Both the position numbers and the translations under genes were made by a program. Under the pieces are notes generated by a model that saw only the letters and a program-made list of their open reading frames with translations, had not been told where the DNA came from and did no database searches. Positions 32,573 through 43,924 of a stretch of DNA of 64,000 nucleotides are shown in pieces. The stretch lies in NCBI RefSeq assembly GCF_004337985.1, contig NW_021940918.1, positions 682,001 through 746,000 on the forward strand, written 5' to 3'. Source of the DNA: Pyricularia pennisetigena. Taxonomy: Eukaryota > Ascomycota > Sordariomycetes > Magnaporthales > Pyriculariaceae. Each line of letters begins with the position of its first letter. Position 1 is the first letter of the stretch.

Positions 32573-34096
32573 CTATGGCTTGTCAAGTGGGGGTGCGGAG
32601 GGGCTTCCTAAAGTCGCGTTGCTGGGTCTTTTTGGTACGTAACCTTGTACTTTGCGCCTTTTCCGTGGAGCAACATCCTGTTCTGGTCCTCGGACGGAAT
32701 CCGCTGGCCGTGCCTGGTTCCGACGTCGGCTGGAAATGTTATCTCTCGCTTCCTCCTGAAAAACAGTGCACGGCGCATTTGTTTGTCTCAAGCGTTTGCG
32801 AGGAATAGAAACGGTTTGTTGTCTCTCTGGGACAGTTGGCAGGTTGACCGTGGCAGCCTTTTGAGCCTGTTTGGCAGCAATCCGTGGGCTCCGGCGGAGT
32901 GAATCTGAGGTTTTCTGCGCTTCTGCCATGATCCTAGTATCTTTCTGTATGGGGCAATATTTAGTCGCGTGTTTTGTATCCAACTCCTTTCGGCGCTGGT
33001 GTTCCTCGGCCTCGGCCTGCACAAGGGGCAATTGTCTTAAAGCCCAGGAGAGCTCGGCAGCGTCCCTTTCCAGAGCATTTTCGGCCCAGCGAAGGCTCAT
33101 GCTTGAACAGGTGTAGCGACGGATTCCACCAAGCCGCAGCTTGACCCGCTCCGGAGTCTCGCTGGCGGCGTCCCACGACGACGAATTTAAACGAACAATG
33201 CCCTTCTCGAGCTCAGACGGTGTCAAGAGTTCCATGCTAACAAGCTCCTCCCAGGTCTTTTGTAAGTGTTTTTTGTGGTGCGCAGCGCTGTTCGATTCAC
33301 ATTTGGTCTGAATATATCGGTAGGCGACATATTCTAGCCAGGTTGTGAGAGCATTCTGTATTATAGGATCTTGGGTCGGATCGAACTCTGCGATGAGATC
33401 GGTTTGGAGGCGAAGTGGAACCAAGGCGTTTGTGCGCACGGACTCGACATAGGAGGCCAGGCCGCGGTCGCCAGCACGAGTGCTTTGGATGAGTTTGACG
33501 GCGGCTTGAGACGTTCCGCCCGTGCAGATCCGGCCGGTCCGAGCATCCTTCTGCCAGGCTCGGAAGAGATCCCATCTTGACTTTTGCCAGGCAAAAATAG
33601 TAGGGTTCTCCCATTCGTATTCACTGAAGCAAAAGAGTGAAAGAATGTCTCTGTATGCCCGAGGATTTTCCCAGACTTGGTCAAGAAGTTGGATCGGGTA
33701 GGCGGGTCGTCCTCCAGCACCAACTAGATCACGATGGCTTGAAACCTCTCCATCTTCCGTGTCGTCCAGAATCTCCGTAACTCGGTCCGACGACGCCGGA
33801 GAGACCTCTCGGCCCTTGGGCTCCGTGGCTAGCAGCTTGGCATTGACGCCGTTGAGGTCGACGACGGCGGAGTGGGGCACATTGTGCGAACGGACCATTT
33901 CCCTAAGTCTCTCCAGAAAGCTTTCGGATATGTTTTCGGGATCCCGAACCGTCACGCACCGCGAGTTATCCCATAGATGTTTGGTGAGCTCGGCGTCACT
34001 AAAGGCCTCGATTTCGCGCGCGTTGGGGAGGTGTTCCGCCGCATCTTCCTGGGTCTGTTGCGTTGGCACCATGTGCCGCGAACGACCAGTTTCCAT
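32573..34096 (-). CDS. 507-aa hypothetical protein with basic C-terminus
   Basis: Single exon from the ATG at 34096. Residues ~25-120 are acidic and mixed; 130-300 hold a compact region with Trp-rich motifs (YEWENPTIFAWQKSRWDLFR, AWQKDARTG); 330-390 form a charged helix; from ~395 it is basic with RRSPRIAAKQAQKA, SIPRKRLRQ and RKRRKVQGY, multiple potential nuclear-localisation signals. I have a sense of related unnamed fungal proteins in accessory regions but no function. Nuclear or nucleic-acid-bound is inference. The frame is long and clean; the antisense frames here are shadows. Confidence 0.7.
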   Translation of the reverse strand: METGRSRHMVPTQQTQEDAAEHLPNAREIEAFSDAELTKHLWDNSRCVTVRDPENISESFLERLREMVRSHNVPHSAVVDLNGVNAKLLATEPKGREVSPASSDRVTEILDDTEDGEVSSHRDLVGAGGRPAYPIQLLDQVWENPRAYRDILSLFCFSEYEWENPTIFAWQKSRWDLFRAWQKDARTGRICTGGTSQAAVKLIQSTRAGDRGLASYVESVRTNALVPLRLQTDLIAEFDPTQDPIIQNALTTWLEYVAYRYIQTKCESNSAAHHKKHLQKTWEELVSMELLTPSELEKGIVRLNSSSWDAASETPERVKLRLGGIRRYTCSSMSLRWAENALERDAAELSWALRQLPLVQAEAEEHQRRKELDTKHATKYCPIQKDTRIMAEAQKTSDSLRRSPRIAAKQAQKAATVNLPTVPERQQTVSIPRKRLRQTNAPCTVFQEEARDNISSRRRNQARPADSVRGPEQDVAPRKRRKVQGYVPKRPSNATLGSPSAPPLDKP

Positions 34097-34837
34097 TCTG
34101 CGACGACCTATCCGTAACTGCTAAGTTGCGCGACCGTGCAATTGATAATCTTCTGCATGGGCAAAATCGTTGGTAATTCAAAAAATCGGCATGGCTTCTT
34201 CAGTGCGGCATCAAGCGACCACGATGGCAAAGTGCTGGTTCGTGGCAGAAGGTGTGCTGCTCAACCGGTTTGTCAAGGCGGTAATTGATTGGATAGGACA
34301 CAATTGTGGGTGGGTGGCGGATGCCAAGTCGTGCGAGAGCATTCTGCATCAGCAGGCCCAACAGAGTGTTATTAGTGGATAGATGTGCACGAGACCCATC
34401 CAGTCGCCTACCCACACCAACTGGGATTTGTTTATTTTAACCATGTTTAAAGCCGCTCAATGCACAGAGGTACCTCAAGGGGCCATTAAGTTGCTATCTC
34501 CTGGGGTTGGTTAGCCAAGCAATTAAACAGTTGCCCCTTCCAGGGCCAGGCAGCCCCTACCCGAATCATTGATGGATTAGGTTGTGCTCATGTTGTTTGA
34601 TTGGTGTTCACGCACCCGTTGACAGTGCATGACTGCAAACGCCTTTGTGAGGGCTGTGGTGCGTGGTGCCTGCACACCCAAACACATCAAAATCTACTTT
34701 TGTAATCCCCGCTCCCGTCCCTGTTGACTCTTTCCGCTCTCTGTAGGTTTTTCTAATTCTCACTTTACGCCTTCCTCCCACATAACCTCTCTGTTTGCTT
34801 CTCTACTTTCGACTCTCGATTTCAAATCCTGGGCGGC
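34097..34837. other. Divergent intergenic between 507-aa gene and FHA-kinase
   Basis: No gene. A pyrimidine-rich stretch (about 34720-34830, many CT runs) precedes the FHA-kinase start, as often seen upstream of fungal genes. Confidence 0.5.
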
Positions 34838-36906
34838 ATGGATCGCAACGCAGACCTCATCGCATGCATATCGTGCTCTGATAGCCAAGCACTCGTCAAA
34901 AGGCTGATATGCGAATACAATGGAGTCGTGGGAAACCGTGAAGAAGAAGAGTATCGTCGCGGCAGCCGCGAAGCGACTGCTTCGCTGAGCGGCGATGAAG
35001 CCTCTCAGTCTCTTGTCTCGATGGAGCTTAGATTCAGCCGTGGTCCCAAAACCAAGCAGGGCTTCGTGTTTGGCGCCTCGCCGAGCTGCGACTTTATCCT
35101 CGACGGCAAAGGTATTAGCAACCGACATTTCGCCATCACCTTCGACAATGATGGTCGTCTTATCGTGCGAGACTTACATTCCACCAATGGCCTTGCCGTC
35201 ACCTATAATGGAAAGGCCAAGGCGATACGCAAGGGTGGGTTTCACTGGATCATTGGCGGCGACGCGATACTCGAAGGCGTCGAAATCGAAATCTGTCCGG
35301 CTCCGTCAAAGAAGACGACCATCTCCATTTTGGTACAGTCTGCAATCAGTTTGAACGATCCCGGGCATCTTGAAAGAGTCGCCACCTTCCTCCAGGACAC
35401 GGCTCCCCTCGAGCAACGTCTCTATGATCAAGTTTTATCCGAGATTCCGACTGCATTGGCCACCCAGACTGCCTCCGCCAATCTTCTCTCTTCGATATAT
35501 TTCCCTCTGCAAGAAATCTCATCAGGAGGCTTTGGAACGGTTCGACGTGTTTGGAACGTATCTACTGGCCAGATGTGTGCGCGGAAAAAGCCAATCCAGC
35601 GGCAGCTGAAGCCGTCCCAGATCAAGATGTGGGTGCGAGAGATCAACTGTATGAAAAACGCAGTCCATGTAAGCTCTTTTTGCCTGCCCTGTACCTACCT
35701 GTCTTGCAAGCTTTTATTTAACCCTGCGCCTTCACGCAGCACCATATCGTCCCACTGCTCGACTCCACGATGGACCCCGTCCCCACCATCTTTATGGAAT
35801 TTTACATTCTGGGGAACTTAGGAAACCAAACATGGTCCTTAAGTCGGAACGAAAGCATTCAAGTATTGGAGCAGTGTCTGGACGCTTTACAATACATACA
35901 TTCAATTAAAATGGCCCACCGAGACATCTCCCCATCTAACATCCTCGTCCGTGGACGGGCCGAGACTTACGATGACATCGACGTGGTATTGTCAGACTTT
36001 GGCCTTTCCAAGGAAGGCAGCGATTTGGTTACCTTTTGCGGCACGCTTGCATACCAAGCTCCTGAGGTAGTGCGTCCGGTCAGAGCCAGAGGTTTCTCTG
36101 GTTACAATTGTGCCGTCGACCTGTGGAGCCTTGGCGTTGTCGTCCTTCAGATAGCATTTGGACTTCCGAATGATGTTGATCCTGCCAACCCAACGGCCTG
36201 GATGCATCGCCTTGTTTTGGAGGTCACCAAATGGGACAGGATTAGCGGTCTCGGTCACATTTTGACGCTCATGATCGTTATTGACCCTGAGGCTCGCATC
36301 ACAAGCTGTGATTGCTTTGCGCTCGCTAGAGATCTGGCCTTGTTTGGCGAAGAACCTAGCTATAACTCCCAAGTCTCGTCAAATGAAGCCATCACAGCAA
36401 CTCACAGTTTGCTTTCTCCTGGCGAGGGCGGACTACAAAATAGCAACCACCTGAACCGCGTCGATTTCCGTAGGTCTAACGCCCCTGAGCCGTCTTTTGA
36501 AAGCTCCGACCAGAGCGTACCGCTGTCTGCTGTGGCGGACTGCCATCAGCAGCTGTACGCGGACGAATACCAGCAGGACCAAGGCCGATATAATACCACG
36601 GACGCCGCTTACACAGTTAGACGACCAACCCTTGGGCTGAACCACAATCCTGGCCAACAATATGAATACAACGCCAGGTCTCCGGCTTCCCGGACTTCGC
36701 AATGGTTACCCTCTCTGTGCTCTGATAATGACCCCTATATGGTCCAGGGCGGCATGGGGTATGCAAGGGAACTGCACGGCGGGGGGAACCACGGACGGTT
36801 TGGGGGTACTACCAGGCAGTGGTATGTCGGGCAAACCGTTGAAGGTAGTGGTGCGTCGCAGGATTCGTCTTCGTATCACCACCCAAGAGTAACAACGCCC
36901 TTGTGA
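34838..36906 (+). CDS. FHA-domain serine/threonine kinase, two exons
   Basis: join(34838..35668, 35740..36906) gives 665 aa; the 71-nt intron (GTAAGC...CGCAG) joins CMKNAVH to HHIVPLLDS. FHA domain ~62-155 with SPSCDF, SNRHFAI (94-100) and DLHSTNG (112-118), which would bind phosphothreonine. Kinase domain ~224-450 has the Gly loop SGGFGTVRRV (229-238), a Lys-rich ARKK (248-251), HRDISPSN (337-344), DFG (363-365) and APE (384-386), so it looks catalytically complete. The ~210-residue tail is Ser/Tyr/Gly-rich and probably disordered. FHA plus kinase recalls Rad53/Cds1 checkpoint kinases, but the order and tail suggest a separate fungal-specific group. An N-terminal relative is at 62902-63465. 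Confidence 0.85.
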
Positions 36907-37674
36907 GTAAGCGGCAATTAACATGCAAGGAGGCTTGCAGCTTTGAATGTTTGTTACAATCACACATGGCCTCCCAAAATTTCAAATCCGATAAACAAAG
37001 AAAACAACCAATCAAATCATGACCATTAGATACGCTCATTCGGTGGCGTATTTCATCGATGCTTGCGTCTATGGTGCCCACGTGCTTGGTTTGCAACGGC
37101 GGCCCATGCGTTTCTTTGCAGCTCAGTATGGCGACCCTGTGCCAATAGAAGACTTTAGTCGTTGATTTGTTGCGAAGTATACCATTTCTATAACCGTACT
37201 AACAGTAATTCTGTATGTAACCATGGATCAACGGGATGACTCGGAAAGTAGACATGTGCGAGGCTAGTGATTGCGTTTCAAGGCGCTTATGCAAAAACAT
37301 TGATCAGGATCCTTTGCCTGCCAAGTCTGATAACCATTCTTGTTGAGGTTTCTCATACGAAGCAACCAATCTCTAATAAAGCTGCTCTCTGAGGGACAGC
37401 TCGAGAGGACCTTCCTAGAATAGCTTTTGTGGCGCTGTAAGTTCAGTGTACATAGGCCGCCACAAGCTGACGCTCAACATTTGCAAAGTTTCCTGGTTAA
37501 AAACTGCAGAGGAAAGCAAGGGAAATTATGCAAAGGTGGGCTACTGGAAGAGTGCCTTCGGTTCGGCGTCTGAACTCCTGGTTTTACTGTCCAGTCTAAT
37601 CTAGCGCTTGGCTACTAACTTTTCTGGTCAACTCGTACGTGACCTTTCCGGCACGATACGGGTTGAAGTTCAAA
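36907..37674. other. Intergenic, no gene seen
   Basis: Downstream flank of the FHA-kinase; nothing recognised before repeat R starts. Confidence 0.4.
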
Positions 37675-38690
37675 AATCTCGGTTAACTCCGCGGAGCATG
37701 ATTAACTCCTGAGCGAATATGGGTGTAGCTGGTGTGAAGAAGCTGGCATCCGGCTGTCGTTAGTTCTCAAGAGGTACTGTGACCTTCCAGGAAAAGCTTT
37801 CCTCTCAAACGATTTGTACTGATACTACGAAGAGTGACTACGTCCACACCAAAAGTCCAGAACCTGCATACCATTTTCACCCCATGCATTCAGCATCCAT
37901 GGTCGTCACATTGCGCAGCTCCAAAGCAGCCGTGAAAAAGAACATCTGATGACCAGGTACATGCTCCCTGCCACTCAGTCGATAAAACCCAAAACAACGC
38001 GCCACCCGCAGGCAAACACAAATTTCGCCCAATCAACCTGGAAGATGAACGTTAGACAAGGAGGCCTCCACATAGAAGAAACTGTGTAACTCACAAGTCC
38101 AGATCCCACCACACCTGCTCTTTTTGCTCGCCGACTAAGGTGGAATGAGCAAACAATGCATACTGGCATCCACAAAGAACGTTCAGAAAAGAAGGATGCC
38201 TCCAAACCAGAGGCCAGTATTGGGCAATACACTGCCAGAGCATGCGTATCGCATGCAGCCAAGGTAGGAATAAGTGAAGGATTGCCAGGATATGGACAGT
38301 CTGCTCCGTGAGAGATGTAGTCCAGCCCCCTCTCTCTCCTAAGATGATCCACTTTGATAATCGCCTCCTCTACGCGTGCTAAGTGCTTATCCAAACAAAC
38401 CGCCGATCAATCGCGTTTTATGTTGGTTGTTCTCGTCTTTGTGTTGAGAGGTAAGGGTGGTGGGAGCGTCGTCGCGAATGCCAGTGCTATTTAAGCTCTG
38501 ATTGGTGATCCCAAAGTCGTCACGGCTGCCAGGTTCTAACTCAGGGATGTGATACAAGACCGCGACCAGTGTCAATCGGCTCCATTTGGACGCAAACGCG
38601 AACTTGGTATATCATTACGCGCCAAAGCCTTGCTGAAGCGTGTCCATCTGGCGTCAGGAGGTACCTAGCACGTCACCCGAACAAGCTCAT
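37675..38690 (-). repeat. Repeat R, copy 2
   Basis: Aligns with 48140-48975 across most of its length (GGGTGTAGC-G-TGTGAAGAAGC, GGAGGCCTCCACA, GGATTGCCAGGATATGG) and in part with 4.0-4.3 and 63.64-64.0 kb. Read on the minus strand it holds a decayed coding sequence: VLYHIPELEPGSRDDFGITN, RLIGGLFG, then in another frame GADCPYPGNPSLIPTLAACD. So R probably contains a small gene plus flank rather than being a plain transposon; no transposase or terminal repeats were seen. Confidence 0.7.
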
Positions 38691-38887
38691 GACTGCTTTC
38701 GTGGGGATCTGGGCGAGATGCTTGGAAAACGAGAAGTTATACCCACCTACGGTAGCATGTTCCCAAATAATTCTATAGAGATGTATTCAAACTGGTCTTC
38801 TAAGCCTCTGGCGCTATTTAAACCATTCAGCTTTTCGATTGTTCCCAAAAAAAGCTCTTCCGTTGAATACACAGCCATTTTCACAGC

Positions 38888-39756
38888 ATGGATCATGCAA
38901 CATATGCCGCGTACTATGGCTTCGACCATTCCTATGCTGGAGACCCTAGCGGACGGGTCAGCGAAGCCGGTGATCTACTTGATCCTTTGTTGGAAAGATC
39001 TTTCTTCGCTGCTTCGGATGGGCCTGGTGAAAATCATTATGTTCCCTCGCCATCGAGTCAACTCTTCAACCCAACTGGACATAGTCAGCGCTCTGGGCCT
39101 TCTATGGCTCGTGCACAACCCCTCATCTCCCTGGAAGAAGAGAAAGTCGGATACCCCGGTTTTGGATATACAACAGGCGGCGAGCCGCTGTCGGATTTGT
39201 GCGAGGCCACCGTCGAAAACAACTATGGCGTTAGTAATTGTACCACGCCCAATGCTACTGCTACTGCTTTCAGCAGCGAGAGGTGCGTTTTGGAAATCGA
39301 AAAGGGGAATGAGAAAACTGGCCCAACTCAAATTGACATCAGACGGAATTGTCTAAAACAGGCATACCAAGATCGAGGCCAAGAGATATGTTTGTGATTT
39401 CCGAGGTTGTGAGCTACGCTATACCAGCCGGAAACATCTAAAGCGCCATCAAAAGTCACAGTATGTATCCCCTAGGATGACCGCACACCAAAAAATGAGA
39501 ATCTCAAAACGCCGAAAGCTGACCAAGTTGCCATAGACATAGCAAAAATTCTGAAACCTTCATTTGCAAACTATGCCAAGGTGGGAAAGTTTACCAAGGA
39601 AAACGTAGAGACAATTTCGCCAGCCATGTCGAAAGACACACGAGAAACGATGATCCAAACACAAAGGTGAATTATCACCCAAATGCAGAGAACTACTTGC
39701 AGTCCATCAAGAACAGCCAATCTATCGAGACGTTCAAGGGTGATGACTTGTCGTAA
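38888..39756 (+). CDS. Two-finger C2H2 zinc-finger protein, three exons
   Basis: join(38888..39282, 39362..39460, 39543..39756) gives 235 aa. Splicing is strongly supported because it builds the fingers: finger 1 C143-x4-C148-x12-H161-x3-H165 (RYVCDFRGCELRYTSRKHLK), whose last His is formed across intron 2, and finger 2 C173-x2-C176-x16-H193-x3-H197. Introns are 79 and 82 nt (GTGCGT...ACAG; GTATGT...ATAG). The N-terminal 130 residues are acidic and Tyr/Ser-rich, like an activation region. A GTAAGT overlaps the stop, so a further exon is possible. Likely a nuclear DNA-binding protein. Its middle is shared with the end of the convergent kinase/KilA-N gene. Confidence 0.78.
39175..39335 (+). repeat. 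Shared segment with 40620-40805 (inverted)
   Basis: GAGCCGCTGTCGGATTTGTG through GTACCACGCCCAATG to GGCCCAACTCA aligns with the reverse complement of 40620-40805. It covers the end of exon 1 and part of intron 1 of the C2H2 gene. Confidence 0.75.
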
Positions 39757-40621
39757 GTAGAAAGGCGACTTCACCCACGTGGGTCAGTTGTGGGCTGGGA
39801 GGTTAAAAATATCCGGGTCATGCATCTAAGGTTTCGTGAATAGAGGAGTGTAAATATTACGTTGTTTTCGCCTTATTGATTTGAGCTTGGTCTATAACCT
39901 GAAGCGTTTTACCCCAAAGAGCTTTATCTGCTCAGAATAAAAGCAACGTTTCGGTACCAGCTGAAGATCTTATTCACCGACCCATTCGCAAAGGGACGTC
40001 TTTATGTATTTGTACAATTTCTCCGGTAGCAGCTCCGCAAGTGCCTGCAACAGTAGTTTCTCACGTCCTCAATCCCCACGGCCATAGAAGCCCGCCGTCT
40101 GCAAAGGAAATCTATAGGTTGTTTTTGATGTTTGTGACTTTGCAGTGCGTGTTCATCTTTTCGGATACAATCGTGCTCCCTTCTGTTCAGATTAGTTCCC
40201 GTGTCATTCTGTCGGGATGTATTTGATCAGGTTCCTTCCTTCAGAGCTGTTTCAAAAATGGATTGATTAGTCAGTACGCGGGTACCCGACTGGCTAGGAA
40301 TTCAACTAACCAAACAGTCACAACTAGTTTCCGAACTACCATGACACTCGCATAGTGTGCCTGCCGCTTTCGATGATGGTACGGCGAGAAAATAGAGAGT
40401 CATCTCTTTTGAGGATACGTCGGTGAATAGGGAACTTCAGCCAAGGTTTGGAAAAATGTCAATTTAAAAAGCAAAGCAAGCCAAGTTCAAATCAGGTGAA
40501 AACAACGTTGTATTTACCCTCTTCTACTCCCGAAAACTTAGATGCACAACTAGGATATCTTTTAGCCCTCTAAACTCCCAATATTGTCGTACTGAACATG
40601 TGGGTGCTGCCGCCGTTCAAA
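39757..40621. other. Intergenic between convergent genes
   Basis: 3' flanks of the C2H2 and kinase/KilA-N genes; no gene. A short alternative final exon for the kinase gene could extend to about 40580 (see that entry). Confidence 0.4.
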
Positions 40622-40805
40622 TCACAAGTCGTCTTCCTTATGAGTTGGACTAGTTTCCGCATTCCTTTCTTTGTGTTCCAAAACGGACCTCTCCCTGCCG
40701 GAAATAGTAGCAGGGGCATTAGGCGTGGTACAGTTACCAACTCCATGGTCGTTTTTAGCGGTGGCCTCACACAAATTGTACGGCGGCTCGCCGCTCAATG
40801 TGTAT
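40620..40805 (-). repeat. Shared segment with 39175-39335 (inverted)
   Basis: Reverse complement carries GAGCCGCCGTACAATTTGTG, TGTACCACGCCTAATGC and AGAGAGGTCCGTTTTGGAA, matching the C2H2 gene's exon 1/intron 1 border including the donor site. Confidence 0.75.
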
Positions 40806-43433
40806 CTACAGGCACCTGTAGCATGGATTCTTGCCAAAATCTGATCTCTCGGGTTCACTAAATTGAAATGATCGCAGATAATCTGAGTATCCGCAAGTGC
40901 GATGTAAGTTCCTTGGACCCTCGAGTTGCCTCCTTGTAAGCGTTCAACAACCCGTACTTGAGGGTGGCTTCGAAGAAACCCCCAAAGAGCCTGTCGCACT
41001 GTTGTAGAACCGGCGCACAGGTGAGTGGCGTTGACAGCCCCATCGACTTTTCGAAAAACGACCATTTTGTTTTTACCGAAATTCAAAACCTCATAACCAG
41101 CCGGCAGTCCGGATGGTTTGTGATTAGGAAAAGCCCGATGTAAGTAATTCTCCTTGTCTGGTGGGAGTGGCTGGTCAGCATGTTTGAACAAGTTTCTAAC
41201 TTCCTCAAAAAGCTTTACTTCCTTGCAGACGAAGACACCATCCCTGAACGGAACCCAGAACCCATCTGTTTCCTTGTTTATGTGCGAATTCTTCTGGAGA
41301 CAAGCTAGTAATTTCTTGCGCTTGTAAAGACTTAGGTCGACCGCCTGGAATATTTGGGTGGCGTTCAGGTAGTAGTCTGGAAGTCTCATAGACACTGCCC
41401 TGTTCTTCACGACCACTTTGAAAATATGTTTGTCGTTGAACACATCGCGTGTGCTAAGGCCTCCGGGACGCGGAGCAAAGGGGCGCTCCTGATGTGGAGA
41501 TAATTCGAATCCTCCATCAATGTTTGTTGCTTTATCATTTTGAACGTTCTGAGGGCTCGGGTGTGATTCTTTGGCCTGGATTTGGGGAGTTTCGGATTGG
41601 GGTCTTGTTGTTTTGCAGTTAGTAATACACCCCCGTGCATTTAAAATAGAGAGATTAATGGTGCTCACCTTAAAACGTTGCTATCTGGGCTAATCTTTTG
41701 CATCGCCACGCCGACGGTCGCAACGTTCCAGTTAAGTATATCGTTGTCCTCTTGCTGTTGTGCATCGCTCCCAGATTGGCGCACGCTAGTGGGGCAGAAT
41801 GCTAGCCCGGTTACCAGCCGCTCATTATACATCTGAGGAGTTTTCATCGGGGGGTGTTGTGCCGGGGCGAGAGGTCGATACGTTGCCTTACGCCTTTTAG
41901 CTAGATAGTTATCTTTCGCTGAAGGTCTCCTCGAAGCTGTCACTTGAAATTCTGGGGTTTGATGAACGATTCGAACCGGATCGGCTTCCGTGTAGACCTC
42001 CTCGGCTTGCAAAGCGTACTTATCGCCGCCACCAGCAGGGCATTGAAGAGATTTCGAATTGTTGGCTGCAGTAAGCAAATCGTCCCCAGCCTGATGAAGA
42101 CTCCATGGTAGGGCAAGTGATGAATCATAAAGGCCCTCGGATGGTATTTCGACTGGAACGTGGGCGTTTTTGGGGCTGACCACTGCGAGCTGCAGGTAAG
42201 ACCGATTCTGGGGCGCTAAAAATGTTTCATGATATTCCACCTCGGTGAAATAAGATAGAGAATCTGCAGCGGACCTTATGTGTTCCTTGGCCGAGGAAGG
42301 CTTTGAGACAACGAGTCTCTTCCGCCTTGAAACAGAGGGTCCAGCGCTAGATCTATCGTGTCCGGCCGGATCCGGACGCGACGGAGTGATGATGTGTGTG
42401 ACAGTCTTAGGGTCGCTGACATCTTGGCACCCTGGTTCCGGCACCACTGCCAAACATCCCCAGGGTTCTGTGTCTGGAAGGGTCTCCGAGCTGGCTGTGC
42501 GTCGCCATGGTGTGTGCTGCTGTCCTCCCCCAGGGAGAGCATTTTCGTTGGCGGCCCCGTCGGCCTCGAAGAACCCGTCGTCCAATGCTTGTTGGGCGGA
42601 GACCCGTTCAATAGGTCCCTTTTTAACCAGCTTGGAGATAAAGCGAAGTATCGGGGTTTGGTTCTGAGAGGCGATATGATCCCTGATAATATTCGGCCAG
42701 CCTTTCCTCGAAAAACGAGGAAGCCCATGCAAAATTTCGAGCCCTACAATACCAAGGGACCAAACATCCACCTTGCTGTTGTACTTCGCCCCGAACATGA
42801 TTTCTGGTGCAGCATATCGGGGCGTACCGCAAAACTCTTCGAGGCTTGTGGTAGATACTGATGCCAAATCAAAGTCGGCCAGCTTGACGAAGATTTCGTC
42901 ACGCCGGACAATCATCACATTCGCAGGTTTGATATCTCGATGTGTGACTCCACTCTGATGGAGAAAAGCCAAGGCTTGGAGCAACTGGTTGAGGAGATCT
43001 TTAATCTCGCGATTGTTGATGGGGCATAGGTGATGTGCATCTGCGAGGTGCGACCCATCGATAAACTCCATGAACAATGTGGGAGGCAGGCCATTACTCC
43101 ATTTGGTAATGCTGAGGAACTGAACAATGTGTTTCTAGTGGGATGGTTAGGATTTGGAGCGAGAGATAAAAGGATTTCGTTAAATGGGCGTTGGAGCTTC
43201 TTTACCTCTGCTTGTATCATGTCTTCATCAACGTCGTCATCGGTGTTTTGGCCGTGATCCAACTTTAAGATGTCAAGCGACTTCAGAAACTCCGCGAGAA
43301 GAAGTGGTGCTCTTTCGAATTCCGATGGTATCCATTGAAGATAGAACACGGCTCCCGGAGAGCGTACGATTAAGTCGCATTCGTTATCGATGCTGCTGGT
43401 GACCCAGCTGGCAAGAACAAACTCTGTCTCCAT
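40622..43433 (-). CDS. Kinase-like domain fused to two KilA-N/APSES-like modules, three exons
   Basis: Exons 43206..43433, 41669..43134, 40622..41603 give 891 aa. Intron 2 (65 nt, GTGAGC, branch TTACTAACTGC, ACAAG) turns two neighbouring frames into one protein. Kinase-like part ~77-290: FMEFIDGSHL, HRDIKPAN (141-148), LADFDLAS (DFD instead of DFG, 163-165), CGTPRYAAPE (to 187). The N-lobe from exon 1 shows no glycine loop or VAIK lysine, so activity is doubtful. A ~270-residue disordered linker follows. Then two KilA-N/APSES-like modules: ~627-705 with YYLNATQIFQAV and ~740-825 with GAVNATHLCAG, predicted to bind DNA. The C-terminal ~55 residues copy part of the C2H2 gene; splicing at GAGAG|GTCCGT to CATAAG would instead end in KTTCDLNGGSTHMF. 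Confidence 0.8.
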
Positions 43434-43920
43434 TGATGCAATTCAGACTGTTGATTTGAAAACAGCAAAAAGCTGTGCGCAGCGTATAAGAGGCTGCAGA
43501 CATAATATGAACCACTTTTGCTTAGGCGGTGAAACCTTGGTATGCTTTTTACCTGCGGGTCTGAGAACCCATCAGCCAGCCAATTTTACCTGCTGGCTTA
43601 GCCCTGCGCTCGGGTGGCAATTGATCATTTACCAATCGGACACCCCACCCTAACTGTTATTACAAGCGGATGCTGCCCTAGGTTCCGTTAAATTTGGGTG
43701 TGTTTTGAAAAGATGCTAAGGGTTCGTTTAGAAATTCAAACTATAGATGTCGGGACAGACGCGATATTTTTTGTTAATATAAAAGACAATTGAGCGAACA
43801 AGACTGTCTTTTCAGATTTCTGTTCTGCCATTCGTCTCCTCGTTAAAAGCTGTTCCAAACCAGGAACCCCTAATCTCATTTGCAGTGCCCTAGCGAAAAC
43901 CTTGTTTTATTTCTCGGAAT
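43434..43920. other. Intergenic, no gene seen
   Basis: Upstream region of the kinase/KilA-N gene; no other feature recognised. Confidence 0.4.
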
Positions 43921-43924
43921 GGTG

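Noticed and set aside
32870..33600. Several + strand frames over the 507-aa gene
   Set aside because: They overlap a single clean 507-codon frame with coherent basic tail; shadows.
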